Positions 10,753 through 22,012 of a stretch of DNA of 64,000 nt are shown one piece after another (position 1 is the first letter of the stretch; each line of letters starts with the position of its first letter). The notes under the pieces are model-generated. The model saw only the letters and a list, made by a program, of their open reading frames with translations. It was not told the origin of the DNA and searched no databases. The DNA is taken from contig OX359201.1 in assembly GCA_947172415.1 (NCBI GenBank), forward strand, positions 3,348,001 through 3,412,000. Reading direction: 5' to 3'. This DNA is from Chondrosia reniformis. Lineage: Eukaryota; Porifera; Demospongiae; Chondrillida; Chondrillidae. The position numbers and the translations under genes were made by a program.

Positions 10753-11161
10753 TTAGGGGCTGCCTGTGGCAGCCCCTTATATTGTTTTCATATGCCGATT
10801 ACGTTGTACGGCTTCATGTTACGGAAAGATATATATATATATATATCTATATATATAATACGGGTTCATACGCAACTGTTATAACACTTATTTTATACGT
10901 CGGTATATGTATAATACAAGTTCATACGCAACTATTGTAACACTTAATTTATACGTCAATACATCGTTTTTGCAAATGGCGGCGTTCAGGAAGCTTTAGT
11001 TAACGAAGCTTTTCCATCGTTATTTATAAAGTTCAGGACACTTAAGCGTCCTCAATCGTTAGTATTACGAATATATATATTAAATCCCAACGATGCGGCC
11101 AAGTAGTTCGAGTTAATTCGGGGGCGGCAGCCCCACGAGTTTTTAAACTCGAACTACTTGT
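10753..11161 (-). mobile_element. Hairpin-ended short element (family H1), reverse copy
   Basis: Non-autonomous element of about 409 bp. On the minus strand it runs from ACAAGTAGTTCGAGTTT (end at 11161) to a hairpin GGGGCTGCCTGTGGCAGCCCC followed by TAA (end at 10753). A second GC hairpin (GTGGGGCTGCCGCCCC type) sits just inside the other end. The interior matches copies at 18328-18678 and 29228-29627. A further GAACTACTTGT end at 11164-11180 suggests a nested or partial neighbour. No ORF. A subterminal hairpin followed by CTAA recalls Helitron-type 3' ends, but the class is not proven. Confidence 0.7.
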
Positions 11162-11180
11162 TTAAACTCGAACTACTTGT

Positions 11181-11400
11181 TTTTACTATTTGTAGGTATT
11201 AGTTGTATGAACTAGTTTTATGTACTAGTTTTATGTACTGGTTATATACTAGTTGTATGTATTAGTTGTATATACTAGTATATGTACTACATGTAGGTTG
11301 TACTACTAGTTATATTAGGTACTAGGTAGGTGCTAGTTGTATGTACTAGAACTAGTTATGTTTACAAGTTGTACGTACTAGGTGCATGTACTTGTTGAAT
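11181..11400 (+). repeat. 13-bp satellite, forward array (outer piece)
   Basis: Start of the forward-oriented degenerate GTATGTACTAGTT array. It is interrupted after about 220 bp by the RT-fragment insertion and resumes at about 12335. Confidence 0.85.
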
Positions 11401-12334
11401 GAAAAATCTAATATATATACCATTTTCCTACATGCTGGGAGGCTCTTTTTACAGAATAGGCATATGCCTATTCTGTAAAAAGAGCCTATAGGGGAACTAA
11501 ACCTAAAGAGAGCTTTAGATGAAGATACAGGAGTCTTTTCTTCCTTCTTTTCCCTTCTTTCATCTTCTTCTCCACTGGGTAAGACAGCCGTTTCTGGGAA
11601 TTCCACCCTTCATCAGTGATCCTGGGAGTCTTTGTCTTTTTCTTTATCTTGATCTTCTGTGAATCCTTGGCTCTCTATTCTAAATCTAGGGGCCTTATAT
11701 ACTCTATTTTGGCGCCAAAAGTTAAATAACATGTTAACTAAGACACATGATGAAATTTAATTTTATGAAAGGAATGAAGGTCCAATTAACTTTATGAAAT
11801 AAATATAAATCTATTAGTAATCTTGCTTATAGGTAAAACAGACTCAGCATAACTATAGACACAAGTAGGACACATTACATAAGTCTACCCTTAGGTATTC
11901 TAGTAGTAAAAGTTCTTTGGAGGTGGGGTAACACAATATGGGGTAACACAAGACAGTCCTTAGATACTTTTTGCTTATACTTGATTCTAACTAGAGGCTT
12001 CCGGGATAGGAAGGTTTTAAAGGTTGATTTTAGCTTAAAGTTTTTGTAACCCTGTTTAATAAGCCTACTGCATAACTGCAAACTTTTAGCCTGAAAACTG
12101 GAGAAGTCACTACATATTCTGGAATACCTAATTAGTTGTGAAATAAAGACACCATAGGCTGGGGTATTATGAATATTACTATCTAAATGGGGGAAATTTA
12201 CTATATCAAAGTTAAAGTCCTCTCGCTTATCATATACTTTAGTGATAAATTGATTGTTAGTAATGGTTATATCTAAGTCAAAAAGGGGGATTCCCTAGGG
12301 CTGGCATTTTATTGTTAGAATGGTATTTTGTTGT
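11401..12334 (-). mobile_element. Retroelement fragment inside the satellite
   Basis: A non-satellite block interrupts the forward array. It contains a perfect 48-bp palindrome (11440-11487), a pyrimidine-rich A/T region, and on the minus strand an RT C-terminal reading frame. A second, inverted copy of its RT part lies at 21056-21465 in a reverse array with the same satellite junction, so the insertion predates the inversion of the array. No target duplication could be assigned. Confidence 0.7.
11877..12303 (-). pseudogene. Reverse transcriptase C-terminal fragment
   Basis: Minus-strand frame without a proper start, about 140 residues. It reads through FDLDITITNNQFITKVYDKR, then DFNFDIVNFPHLDS, then AYGVFISQLIRYSRICSDF, and ends in a basic Lys/Arg-rich tail. 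This series (vYDKR, NFP-LDS, YGV-ISQLIRY) matches the thumb/connection region of reverse transcriptases common in cnidarian, mollusc and fish repetitive DNA. Catalytic palm motifs are absent, so only the 3' end of the gene was inserted, as expected for 5'-truncated retrotransposition. I do not assign a clade. Confidence 0.65.
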
Positions 12335-15300
12335 TTGAATGTTATAGTTGTATGTACTAATAGTATGTACTATATGGTTGTGTGTAATTGTTGTATTTAC
12401 TAGTTCTATGTATTAGTTGTATGTACTAGTTGTATTTTCTTAGTGTATGAACTGGTTGTATGTACTATTTGTGTGTAATTGTTGTATATACTAGTTCTAT
12501 GTACTAGTTCTGTACAAGTACTAGCTATATTAACTAGTTGTAGGTACTAGTTGTATGTCCTGGTTGTATGCACTATATAGTTGTATCTACTAGTTGTATT
12601 TACTAATTGTATGTAGTAGTACAATTTATAATTATTAGATATATCTACCAGTTATATTTACTAATTATAGGTATTAGTTGTGTGTACTAGTTGTATATAT
12701 GTAGTAGTTGTATGTACTAACTGTTTGAACTAGTTGTATATATGTACTAGTTTTATGTACTAGGTGTAGGTACTAATTGTATATAATAGTTGTATGTTCT
12801 ATTTTATTTACTAGTTGTATGAACAAGTTGTATGTACTAGTACTAGTACTAGTTATATTCAGTAGTTCTTATAGTTGGAGGTCTAGTTTGATGTACTAGT
12901 TGTATATACTATTTATATGTACCAGTTATATGTGAATGTTCTAGTCATAGGTACTAATTGTAAGTACAAATTGTATGAACTAGTTGTTACTACTAGTTGT
13001 ATGTGCAAGTTGTATGTACTAGTTGTATGTACTAGTCTTATGAACTATTGTTGGTACTTGTTGGTCATACTAGTAGAATGTACTAGTTGTGTGTACTAGT
13101 TGTATGTACTACTTATATGCACTAGTTGTATGTACTGGTTAAAGGTACTAGTTGTATATCCTAGTTTTCAGTTGTACGTACTAATTATGTGTACTAATTC
13201 GTTGTATTAGTTGTAGAACTATTTGTGTGTAGTAGTTAAAAGTACTAGTTGTATGTACTAGCACGAGTTATAATAACTAGTAGGTACTAGTTGAATGTAC
13301 TAATTGCATGTAGTAATTGAATGCTCTATATAATTGAACGAACTATATGTATGTACTAGTTGTATATACTAGTTTTGTGTACTAGTTGTACGTTCTGGTT
13401 GTATGAACTAGTTGTATGTGCCAGGTGTATGTAGTAGTTGTATGTTCTAATTGTTTGAACTAGTTCTATGTACTAATTGTATGTACTAGTTATGTACTAG
13501 TTATATGAACTAGTTTTATGTCCTAGTTGAATGTGCTACTTGTATGTACTAGTTGTATGTACTATTTGTATATACTAGTATATGTACTACTTGTAGGTTC
13601 TAGTACTAGTTTTACTAGGTACTAGGTAGGTGCTAGTTGTAAGTTCTAGTAGTAGTAATACTAGATACTAAGTAGGTATAAGTTGTATGTACAAGTTATG
13701 TACTAGCTGTATGTACTAGTTGTATGTACTAGTAGCATTAACTAGTGGTATGTACTAGTACTGGTAATATTTACTAACTGTAGGCACTAGGTTTATGGAC
13801 AAGTAGTACCTACTAGCACTGGTAATATATACTAGTTGTAGGTACTAGTTGTATGTAGTAGTACAAATTATATATACTTGTTGAAGGTACTAGTTGCATG
13901 GAATTGTTGAATGTTTTAGTTGTATGTACTAATTGTATGTACTAGTTGTATGTACTAGTTGTGAGAACTAGTTATGTACTTGTTGTATGTAATAGTTGTA
14001 TAAACTAGTTGGATGTAATATTACTTGTAATATTTACTAGTTGTATATACTAGTTATAAGTACTAGTTGTTTGTACTAGTAGAAGTTATGTTTACTAGTT
14101 GTAGGTATTAGTTGCATGTACTAGTTGTATGTAGTAGTTGTATGTTCTAATTGTATGAACTAGTTGTATGTATCACTTGTATTGACTAGTTATATACTAG
14201 ATGTATGTACTTGTTGTTTGTGCTAGTTGTATGTAGTAGTTGTATTTACTACTTGTATGTCCTAATTGAATGTACTACTTGTATGTACTAGTTGTATGTA
14301 CTATTAGTATGTTTTAGTTGTATGTACTAGGTGTATGTACTAGTTATGTGTACTAGTTGTTGGTTCTAGTACTAGTAATACTAGATATTAAGTATGTATT
14401 AGTTGAATGTACTAGTACTAGTTATATTAAATATTTGTAGGTACTACTTATATGTACTAGTTGAATGTAAAAGTTGCATGTACTAACGGAATGTCATAGT
14501 TGTATGTCCCAGTTGTATGTACTAGTTAATAGAATTATAGTCTAGTTGTATGTACTATTTATGTGTACTAGTTGTCAGTTCTAGTAGTAGTAATACTAGA
14601 TACTAAGTAGGTATTAGTTGTATGTACAAGTTCTAGTCATATTGACTAGTTGTAGGTTCTAGTTATATGGACCAGTTGTATGTACTAGTTATGTACTCGA
14701 TGTATGTAATAGTTGTATGTACTAGTAGTATTAACTAGTGGTATGTACTAATACTGGTAATATATACTAATTGTAGGCACTAGTTGTATGAACTAGTTGT
14801 ACGTACTAGCACTGGTTATATTTACTAGTTGTAGGTACTAGTTGTCTGTACTAGTTGAATATAATAGTTGTATGAACTAGTTGTATGAACTAGTTGTATG
14901 AAGTAGTACAAGTTATAGTTACTCTTTGTAGGTTTTACTTGGATGTCATAGTGTATGTAGTAGTTGTATGTTTAATTGTATGAACTAGTTTTATGCACTA
15001 GTTGTATGTACTAGTTATATACTAATGTATGTACTAGTTGTATGTTCTAGTTGTACGTACTAGCACTGGTTATATTTACTATTTGTAGGTATTAGTTGTA
15101 TGTACTAGTTGTATGTATTAGTTGTGTGTACTAGTTCTAATATGTACTAGAAATGGTTATATTTACTAGTTGTAGGTACTAGTACAAGTTATATTTACGA
15201 ATTATTAGTTGTATGTAGTAGGTTGTATGTTCTAATTGTTTGAACTAGTTGTATGTACTAATTGTACGTACTAGTTAAGTACTAGTTATATGTATACTTT

Positions 15301-16363
15301 TATGTACTATTTCTGTGTCCTAGTTGTATAAACTACTTGTATATACTCCTTGTATGTACTAGTTGTATATACTAGTATATGTACTACTTGTAAATTGTAC
15401 TACTAGTTATACGAGGCACTAGGTAGGTGCTAGTTGTATGTACTAGCACTAGTTATGTTTACAAGTTGTACGTACTAGGTGCATGTACTTGTTGAATGTT
15501 ATAGTTGTATGTACTAATTGTATGTTCTAGTTGTATGTACAAGTACCAGCTGTATTAACTAGTTGTAGGTATTAGTTGTATGTACTAGTTGTATATACTA
15601 ATTGTAGTATTAGTTTTATGTTCCAGTTGTATGTAGTAGTTTTATATATTACTAGTCTTATGTACTAGTTGTAATACTAGTTGAATGTACTAGTTGTATG
15701 CACTATATAGTTGTATAGTAGTGGTTTTATGCACTACTTGTAAGAAATAGTTGTATGTATATACTAGTTGTAGGTACTAATTATATGTCTTAGTTGTATG
15801 TACTAGTTTTGTGTACTAATACTTGTTATATTTACTAGTTGCATTTACTAGTTTTATGTACTAATACTTGTTATATTTACTAGTTGTATGTACTAGTTGT
15901 ATGTACTAGTTGTAGATACTAGTTATATGTACTAGTTGAATGTAATAGTTGCCTGTACTAATTGTATATAATAGTTTTATGTAGCAGTTGTATGTACTAG
16001 TTATGTGTACTACTTGTATGTACTAGTAGGATTAACTAGAGCTATGTACAAGTACCAGTACTATTTAGTAACTGTAGGCACTAGTTGTATGTATTAGTTG
16101 TACGTACCAGCACTGGTTCTTTCACTAGTTGTAGGTACTAGTTTATGTTATAGTTGAATTTAATAGTTGTATGAACTAGTTGTATGTACTAGGACAATTT
16201 ATATTTACTAGTTGTAGATACTAGTTTTATGCACTAGTTGTATGTACTAGTACAAGTTATATTTACTAATTATAGGTATTAGTTTTATGTAGTAGTTGTA
16301 TGTTCTAATTGTTTGAACTAGTTCCATGTACTAACTGTATGTATTAGTTATGTACTAGTTATA
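12335..16363 (+). repeat. 13-bp satellite, forward array (block A, left)
   Basis: About 4 kb of degenerate 12-14 bp units, consensus GTATGTACTAGTT, many containing ACTAGT. No ORF of note. It ends abruptly at the conserved ATGCATCATCTTCAGTCTAT boundary of the gene-block flank. Confidence 0.95.
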
Positions 16364-16800
16364 GATGCATCATCTTCAGTCTATATACTTAGGTGTGAAA
16401 AGGTAATTGGTAGGCCATGTGTTCTACCTTGCAATTGGGTGATCTGTATCAACTACTACTCTCTATGCAGTAGTTAAGGATTTGAAAGTCTGCAACTATA
16501 CGTACTATTTAAAATACTGATTATCCTATAGGGGTCACTTGGATCTCTTTAAATTTGTAACTGGAACTGTGTAGCTAGTACTTGATTGTAATTTTAATAT
16601 TGTATAGTCAGTTGGTTCTCATAAATTTGTAACTTGTACTGTGTAGTACTTGATTGTAATTTTAGAATTATATATATATATTTGTCCGTAACTTGCACCC
16701 TTTATTAGATGTTACTATATATATGTATATATCCGTAACATGAAGCCATACATAAATCGCGTTATAAAAACAATAGAACTTTACCGTAAAATACAAAAGT
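16364..16800 (+). repeat. Conserved flank R, copy in block A
   Basis: Block of about 430 bp beginning GCATCATCTTCAGTCTATAT and running through CTACCTTGCAATTGG, TAACTTGCACCCTTTATTAG and CCGTAACATGAAGCCATAC. The same block precedes the Ig exon in blocks B (partial) and C, and follows the last FN3 piece at 59770-60200. It also lies inverted at 36926-37380. Its last part (CCGTAACATGAAGCC onward) is shared with the H1 element. Non-coding; it looks like intron or flanking DNA carried along with the gene block. Confidence 0.85.
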
Positions 16801-16808
16801 ATATATAC

Positions 16809-16809
<1 letters not shown>

Positions 16810-16879
<70 letters not shown>

Positions 16880-16885
16880 GTTATT
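16810..16885 (+). repeat. (ATT)n microsatellite
   Basis: About 24 ATT units. Orthologous repeats in blocks B (38307-38362) and C (53858-53892) are shorter, so this is a length-variable marker of the duplicated blocks. The apparent poly-Leu frame across it is spurious. Confidence 0.95.
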
Positions 16886-17406
16886 AGAGTGCATTGTGTG
16901 CAAAGCACACAAGAGACTAATGGCTCCATGTAGCACTGTACAGAGAAATACCCAGAGTATATATAGTAATGTTCAAATGTTACAGCCTATATATATATAG
17001 TCCAACATGTTAAGTGCACCAGTAATATGCTAGTACTGTAACAGCGCATCCTTATCGCCTCCCAGTGACAACAGGAAATGCAATTCCTCACATCTCTTCA
17101 TATATATACTCAATTGAGTCACATGTCCCTCCCAAATACTTGTGAATTATTTAATCATTTACACTATCTAATTATTTTAGATTGCTATGATATATTATAA
17201 ATTGCACTATATATGTAAAATTATGTGACGTTGCTTATATATATCCTATAATGTAATATAATTAACTCCATTATACGTAAATATGGATGTCAATATGCTT
17301 GCATGGATAAAAATGTCTATTCTTTTGGCCATTTTCTCTATTATTTATTATTTCAATGTAATCCCTAATATGAAGATTCCTTTGATTTGCTATTTCCTCA
17401 CACCAG

Positions 17407-17676
17407 CTACAACTATTACAGTTGGATCTGGTTCTTCAGTCAACATAACTGCAACACCTACCATTAGTCAATCAGTAGAGTTATGGTGCAGCAGGTCACT
17501 AGCTTCCAAGAAGTGGTATATTAAAGGAAATAAAGTAAAAGCCACTCCAGGTGAAGTGTGGACAGCTCCTGGACATAGATTAGGTTTTTATACATTTGCT
17601 ACAAGTCATGCTGGAACATACTCTTGTCTTGTAACTAATAGGAATGAAGTGATCATAACTTACACAGCAGTACTTG
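17407..17676 (+). CDS. Ig-like domain exon, block A
   Basis: Exon of 270 nt bounded by acceptor CCTCACACCAG and donor TTG|GTAAC, phase 1 at both ends. It encodes an Ig-like domain: a strand-B Cys in ELWCSRS, Trp in KKWYI and the strand-F motif AGTYSCLV. N-linked glycosylation sequons are present (for example NIT). It is the 5'-most recognisable domain exon of a cell-surface-type Ig/FN3 gene. The frame is open upstream to an ATG at 17283, giving a hydrophobic leader-like stretch. That stretch also looks like the polypyrimidine tract before the acceptor, so I favour an internal exon. Paralogues: 38884-39153 and 54410-54679. Confidence 0.75.
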
Positions 17677-17924
17677 GTAACTTTGTATATAAAACTATAT
17701 ACTGTAGCTGTCCTATTTTGTATACACCTATAAGTGTATTTATGATTCAGCTCACAACCATAGGTCTATATAGTGAATATATTTTAGTAATATGTACATA
17801 TTACAAAAGCAAAGAGTGGGACTTGGTGTACATTATATATTAGCTCCGGTCCCTGTAGAACTACGGTAACACCTTAATATGATATGTGTATAAATTAATC
17901 CTGGTACCACCCTTTACATATTAG

Positions 17925-18239
17925 CTACTCCAACTCCTCCACCATCTAAAATTCAAGGTGTCAACATTACAAGAAGTATATATAATGGATCTGTGTCATT
18001 GAAAATTTCATGGATTGCAGTACCTGGATCTGGAATAACCTACAATGTGTGGTATTCTACATGTTGTGGAACTACAACAGAACCACCATCTGGGGCATTA
18101 AATGTGTCAGGTATCACTGGTACATCAACTACACTGAGTGGACTTGCAGAAGGTACAACCTACTATATTTGGGTATCAGCTGTTTCATCAGGTGTATCAG
18201 AAACTTACAGCATGAGAATGTCAGAGACTACATATTCAG
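17925..18239 (+). CDS. Fibronectin III domain exon (FN3a), block A
   Basis: Exon of 315 nt, acceptor CATATTAG, donor TCAG|GTAATG, phase 1-1 and so splice-compatible with the Ig exon after a 248-bp intron. It encodes a typical FN3 domain: a Pro-rich start (TPTPPPS), the strand-B Trp in KISWIAV, then YNVWY, and the L-x-GLAEGTTYYIWVSAV core with the conserved Tyr. An adjacent Cys-Cys pair (STCCGTT) is unusual for FN3. The frame is intact here, whereas copy B has an in-frame stop and copy C is disrupted. The intron downstream carries an H1 element. Confidence 0.8.
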
Positions 18240-18327
18240 GTAATGTAACTATATATAATACGTATGCAGTTTGACACAAAAGTTAATTCATCATAGTTGT
18301 AACGTTTTATACACTATGATAATCCAA

Positions 18328-18678
18328 ACAAGTAGTTCGAGTTTAAAACCTCGTGGGGCTGCCGCCCCCCGAATTTACTCGAAATACTTGGCCGAATCGT
18401 TGGGCTTTGATATACAATTCTTAATCCTAACGATTGAGGACGCTTAAGTGTCCTGAAAATTGTAAATAACGACAGAAAAGCTTCGTTAACTAAAGCTTCC
18501 TGAACACCGCTATTTGCAAAAACGATGTATTGACGTATAAATTAAGTGTTACAATAGTTGCGTATGAACTCGTATTATATATATATTTATATATATATAT
18601 ATATATATCCGTAACATGAAGCCATACATAAATCGCGTTATGAAAACAATAGAGGGGGCTGCCTGTGGCAGCCCCTAA
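18328..18678 (+). mobile_element. Hairpin-ended short element (family H1), intron insertion in block A
   Basis: 351 bp from ACAAGTAGTTCGAG to GGGGCTGCCTGTGGCAGCCCC plus TAA. Blocks B and C have the uninterrupted site (GATAATCCAAGAAAG and GATAATCCAAAAAAG). The insertion is therefore younger than the block duplication and its ends are well fixed. No duplication longer than one or two A residues is visible at the target, which is compatible with Helitron-like insertion. Confidence 0.8.
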
Positions 18679-19294
18679 AAAGAAAAAAATAGGGTTCTGA
18701 TATATATCTGATAATGTATCTATATACATGTATTAGTTCCCACCGTATATTCTATACGTACAGTAGGTAAGTAATTTTATGTCTATGTGTTTAATAGCTA
18801 ACCATTTCATCCATTCATCGTGACTGTGAAATGAGCTAGACTCTGACAGTCAGGGTAAATAATTCTCCACTAATTAGTACAAAGGAGACTTTAGTTTAGT
18901 AATTAGTATGTAACCTACTAGTTCTAATCCCAACAATGTAAAGTGATGGTTATGAGTGATAACCAATATTTATTGTATTGCTGTTGCCTTAATACTTAAT
19001 TTTGTGCTATTAGACACTGCAATTATTAGCATTTTGTAAATTGCATTGTGTATAATACTTTATACTTACCCTACAAGCAAGGGTGTTGTATAATTCATGC
19101 ATAGCTAATGCTTCACTGTGTAACATCCCTTTCTTGTTTCTCTACTTTTGTTGCCATCCCTACATCTTCACTATTTTTGTAGAAAATTTTTAATATTTCT
19201 AGTTATATATGTACGGTATACATGTTAATAAAAAGTATACATTTGCTTACTGGATTTACATTGAGTGTATGTTAACTTCTTATAACAACTACAG
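18679..19294 (+). other. Intron between FN3a and FN3b, block A
   Basis: Non-coding, alignable to the corresponding introns of block C (55980-56909) and block B (39790-40270). It contains a half copy of the fold-back element F2 (about 19073-19192), in place of the longer F2 copy found at the same position in block C. Confidence 0.65.
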
Positions 19295-19573
19295 AACCAC
19301 CAGCTCCCTTAGAGGTAAACATTGCTGGAATATTTTGTAATGTGTACATTTCATGGAAGTCCCCAAGTGTCACTCAAGATCTTCCCATCACTGGATATGT
19401 TGTTGAATACATTTATTTAATCACTAACACCTCCATAAAACTAAGTACTACTACTTTGAATCTGCACGTAGCACAGTTGATACCCAAGACAAAATATATG
19501 TTTAGAGTGATGGCTGTGAATGATTTAGGAGTTGGACCATTTGTGGTTATGAATTATACAATTGAGGAAAGGA
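19295..19573 (+). CDS. Fibronectin III domain exon (FN3b), block A
   Basis: Exon of 279 nt, acceptor CAACTACAG, donor AGGA|GTAAGT, phase 1-1. It starts PPAPLEVNI and has the strand-B Trp (VYISWKSP), then ITGYVVEYI. It ends with LIPKTKYMFRVMAVNDLGVG, the standard E-F-G strands of FN3. The frame is intact. Directly after this exon (about 60 bp past the donor) the sequence breaks into a reverse 13-bp satellite, so the downstream exons seen in block C are missing and block A is a truncated gene. Confidence 0.8.
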
Positions 19574-19639
19574 GTAAGTAGCACATACTGTACATACGTA
19601 TGTACATATAATCTAAACAAACATTTGAGGAATGTGTAA

Positions 19640-20364
19640 ATATAACAAGTACTGGTACATACAACTAGCAAATGCAACTAGTAAATATATTACAAGTACT
19701 AGTATATAAAACTAGTACATACAACTAGGACATACAATTTGTACCTACAACTAGTATATACACACAACTATTTCTTACAAGTAGTACATAAAACTACTAC
19801 ATAAAATTAGTAAATACAACTAGTAGATACAACTATATAGTGCATACAGCTAGTACATACAACTAGTATTACAACTGGAACATAAAACTAGTACTATGAC
19901 TAGTATATACAACTAGTACATACAATTATTACTTACAACTAGTACCTACAACTAGTTAATATAGCTAGTGCTTGTACATAGAACTAGTACATAGAACTAG
20001 TACATACAACAATTACACACATTTAGTACATACAACTAGTACATGCAACTAATGCCTACAACTAGTCCATATAAATAGTACATCCATAGTATATATAGCT
20101 AGAACATACCACTAGTTCATACAACTAGCACATACAACTAGTACCTATTACTATGACATACACATTTACCTAGTGCATATAAATAGTCCATACAACTAGT
20201 ACATTAAACTAGAACTCCTACTATGACGTATAATTATTTCACACAATTAGTATATACATCTAGTACATACAACTAGTCCATACAATTAGTGCTACAACTA
20301 GTACATACAAGTAGTACATACAACCAGTACAAACAACTAGTAAATATAACTGGTAAATATATCT
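19640..20364 (-). repeat. 13-bp satellite, reverse array (piece 1)
   Basis: The same 13-bp family as 12335-16363 but as its reverse complement (ACATACAACTAGT units). It begins where block A is truncated. Confidence 0.95.
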
Positions 20365-20569
20365 GTGAGTGCCGTCAGTAGAAACCGCAGAAAATGGCCC
20401 CTAGAGAACGTTTGTACTCAGGTTAAACGAAATCTCTTTTATTACGACGGGGATATGGTCGATTAAAATTATCGCACCGTATACATTTTTACCGTATTAA
20501 AAAATATGACGGCCATTTTTCCATAAATAACTGAAGCTATTTTCTGCGATTTCTACTGGCGGCACTCAC
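20365..20569 (+). mobile_element. MITE family M2, copy 1
   Basis: 205 bp with 34-bp terminal inverted repeats (about 3 mismatches) starting GTGAGTGCCGTCAGTAG. The flanking ATCT on both sides (20361-20364, 20570-20573) looks like a 4-bp target duplication. No ORF. Related copies: 25475-25706 and 27914-28111. Confidence 0.8.
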
Positions 20570-21055
20570 ATCTAATAAATATAACTTGTACTAGTACAAA
20601 CAACTAGTAAATATAACGATTAAATATAACTTGTACTAGAACATATTACTAGTTGATACAACTGGCACATACAACTAGTACATACAACTGGTATACAACT
20701 AGTACATACAACTAGTATATGCAATTAGTACTTACAACTAGTACCTACTTAGTACCTAATTTTACTAGTACTAGAACTTACAACTAGTACCTATAAAAGT
20801 ACCCAACTAGTACATATAACTAGCACATACACATATAACTGGTTCCTATAAATAGTACATACACCTAGTACTTACAATTAGTATATACATACAAAGAGTA
20901 CATACAACTAGTACATACAACTAGTTAATACACTAAGAACATACAACTACTACATACAACTAGTACATAGAACTAGAACATACAACAATTACACACAACT
21001 AGTACATACTATTAGTACATAAAATATAACATTCAAACAAAAAAATGCCATTCTA
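20570..21055 (-). repeat. 13-bp satellite, reverse array (piece 2)
   Basis: Continuation of the reverse array up to the RT fragment. Its last units (ACATTCAAACAAAAAAATGC region) are the mirror image of the units next to the RT fragment at 12300-12350. Confidence 0.95.
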
Positions 21056-21465
21056 ACAATAAAATACCAGCCCTAGGGAATCCCCCTTTTTAGACGTAGA
21101 TATAACCATTACTAACAATCAATTTATCACTAAAGTATATGATAAGCGAGAGAACTTTAACTTTGATATAGTAAATTTCCCCCATTTAGATAGTAATATT
21201 CATAATACCCCAGCCTATTGTGTCTTTATTTCACAACTAATTAGGTATTCCAGAATATGTAGTGACTTCTCCAGTTTTCAGGCTAAAAGTTTGCAGTTAT
21301 GCAGTAGGCTTATTAAACAGGGTTACAAATACTTTAAGCTAAAATCAACCTTTAAAACCTTCCTATCCCGGAAGCCTCTAGTTAGAATCAAGTATAAGCA
21401 AAAAGTATCTAAGGACTGTCTTGTGTTACCCCATATTGTGTTACCCCACCTCCAAAGAACCATCC
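21056..21465 (+). pseudogene. Reverse transcriptase fragment, inverted second copy
   Basis: Near-identical reverse-complement copy of the RT part of 11877-12303, here on the + strand (FNFDIVNFPHLDS, ISQLIRYSRICSDF). It carries private changes, including Cys for Gly after AY and an altered start. It lacks the distal part and the 48-bp palindrome, because it abuts a fold-back F2 element at 21466. Confidence 0.7.
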
Positions 21466-22012
21466 CTACATCTTCTACTATTTTTGTAGAAAATTTTTAT
21501 TATTCTCTAGTTTCTGTACTTTTTATGGAGCATAAGCAAGGAATTATATAATAGACCATTTTGGTTTCATAATCTTTGACTGAATATGACGTCATTAAAA
21601 TGGCGTATTTATTGAAGCCTTGACTCTAGGGCCACGACAACCGTCATGCTCAATAATAACATTATCGCTCTCGCTTCTACAAAAGAATACAGCGCGAAAA
21701 TGTGGAGTAGTTTCGCTTCAGAAGTAGCCCGAAAATTAATTTCCTTGTTTAGTTACAGTGGGCGAAGAAGATGAAGAAAATGAAGAAGAAAACGAAAATG
21801 GGATATTTCACAGTTCGCTCATTTGCTAGCGGAACACGATTGCTTGCCTTTAAGGCCAGTTTATAGCACGGCTGGTGTATTTTTAACTATGCATAGCTTT
21901 TTTCCAGCAATTTTCAGCCTATTTCGGATTTTCGCTCCCATACCATATGTATAGGGAAAACGAAACAAACCATACCATCCCTACATACAGAGTACTACCG
22001 TACTCTCTGATA
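21466..22012 (-). mobile_element. Fold-back element F2, reverse copy
   Basis: Ends on the right in the diagnostic hairpin (GAGTACTACCGTACTCTCTG, 21988-22012) and on the left in CATCCCTACATCTTC. It contains a GAAGAAGATGAAGA purine run. The large inverted repeat present in the 32772 and 54965 copies is reduced to a single arm here. Non-coding. Confidence 0.75.

Noticed and set aside
10347-10940. 197-codon ORF
   Set aside because: Crosses from unknown DNA into the H1 element and a TA microsatellite; no domain; probably chance.
16740-17000. ORF with a long poly-Leu stretch (also 53787-54026)
   Set aside because: It is the translation of the (ATT)n microsatellite; length differs between blocks without frame constraint.
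17283-17406. Signal peptide encoded upstream of the Ig exon (MSILLAIFSIIYYF region)
   Set aside because: Not excluded, but it coincides with the pyrimidine-rich tract and branch region before a good acceptor, and the exon is phase 1 at that acceptor; annotated as internal exon instead.
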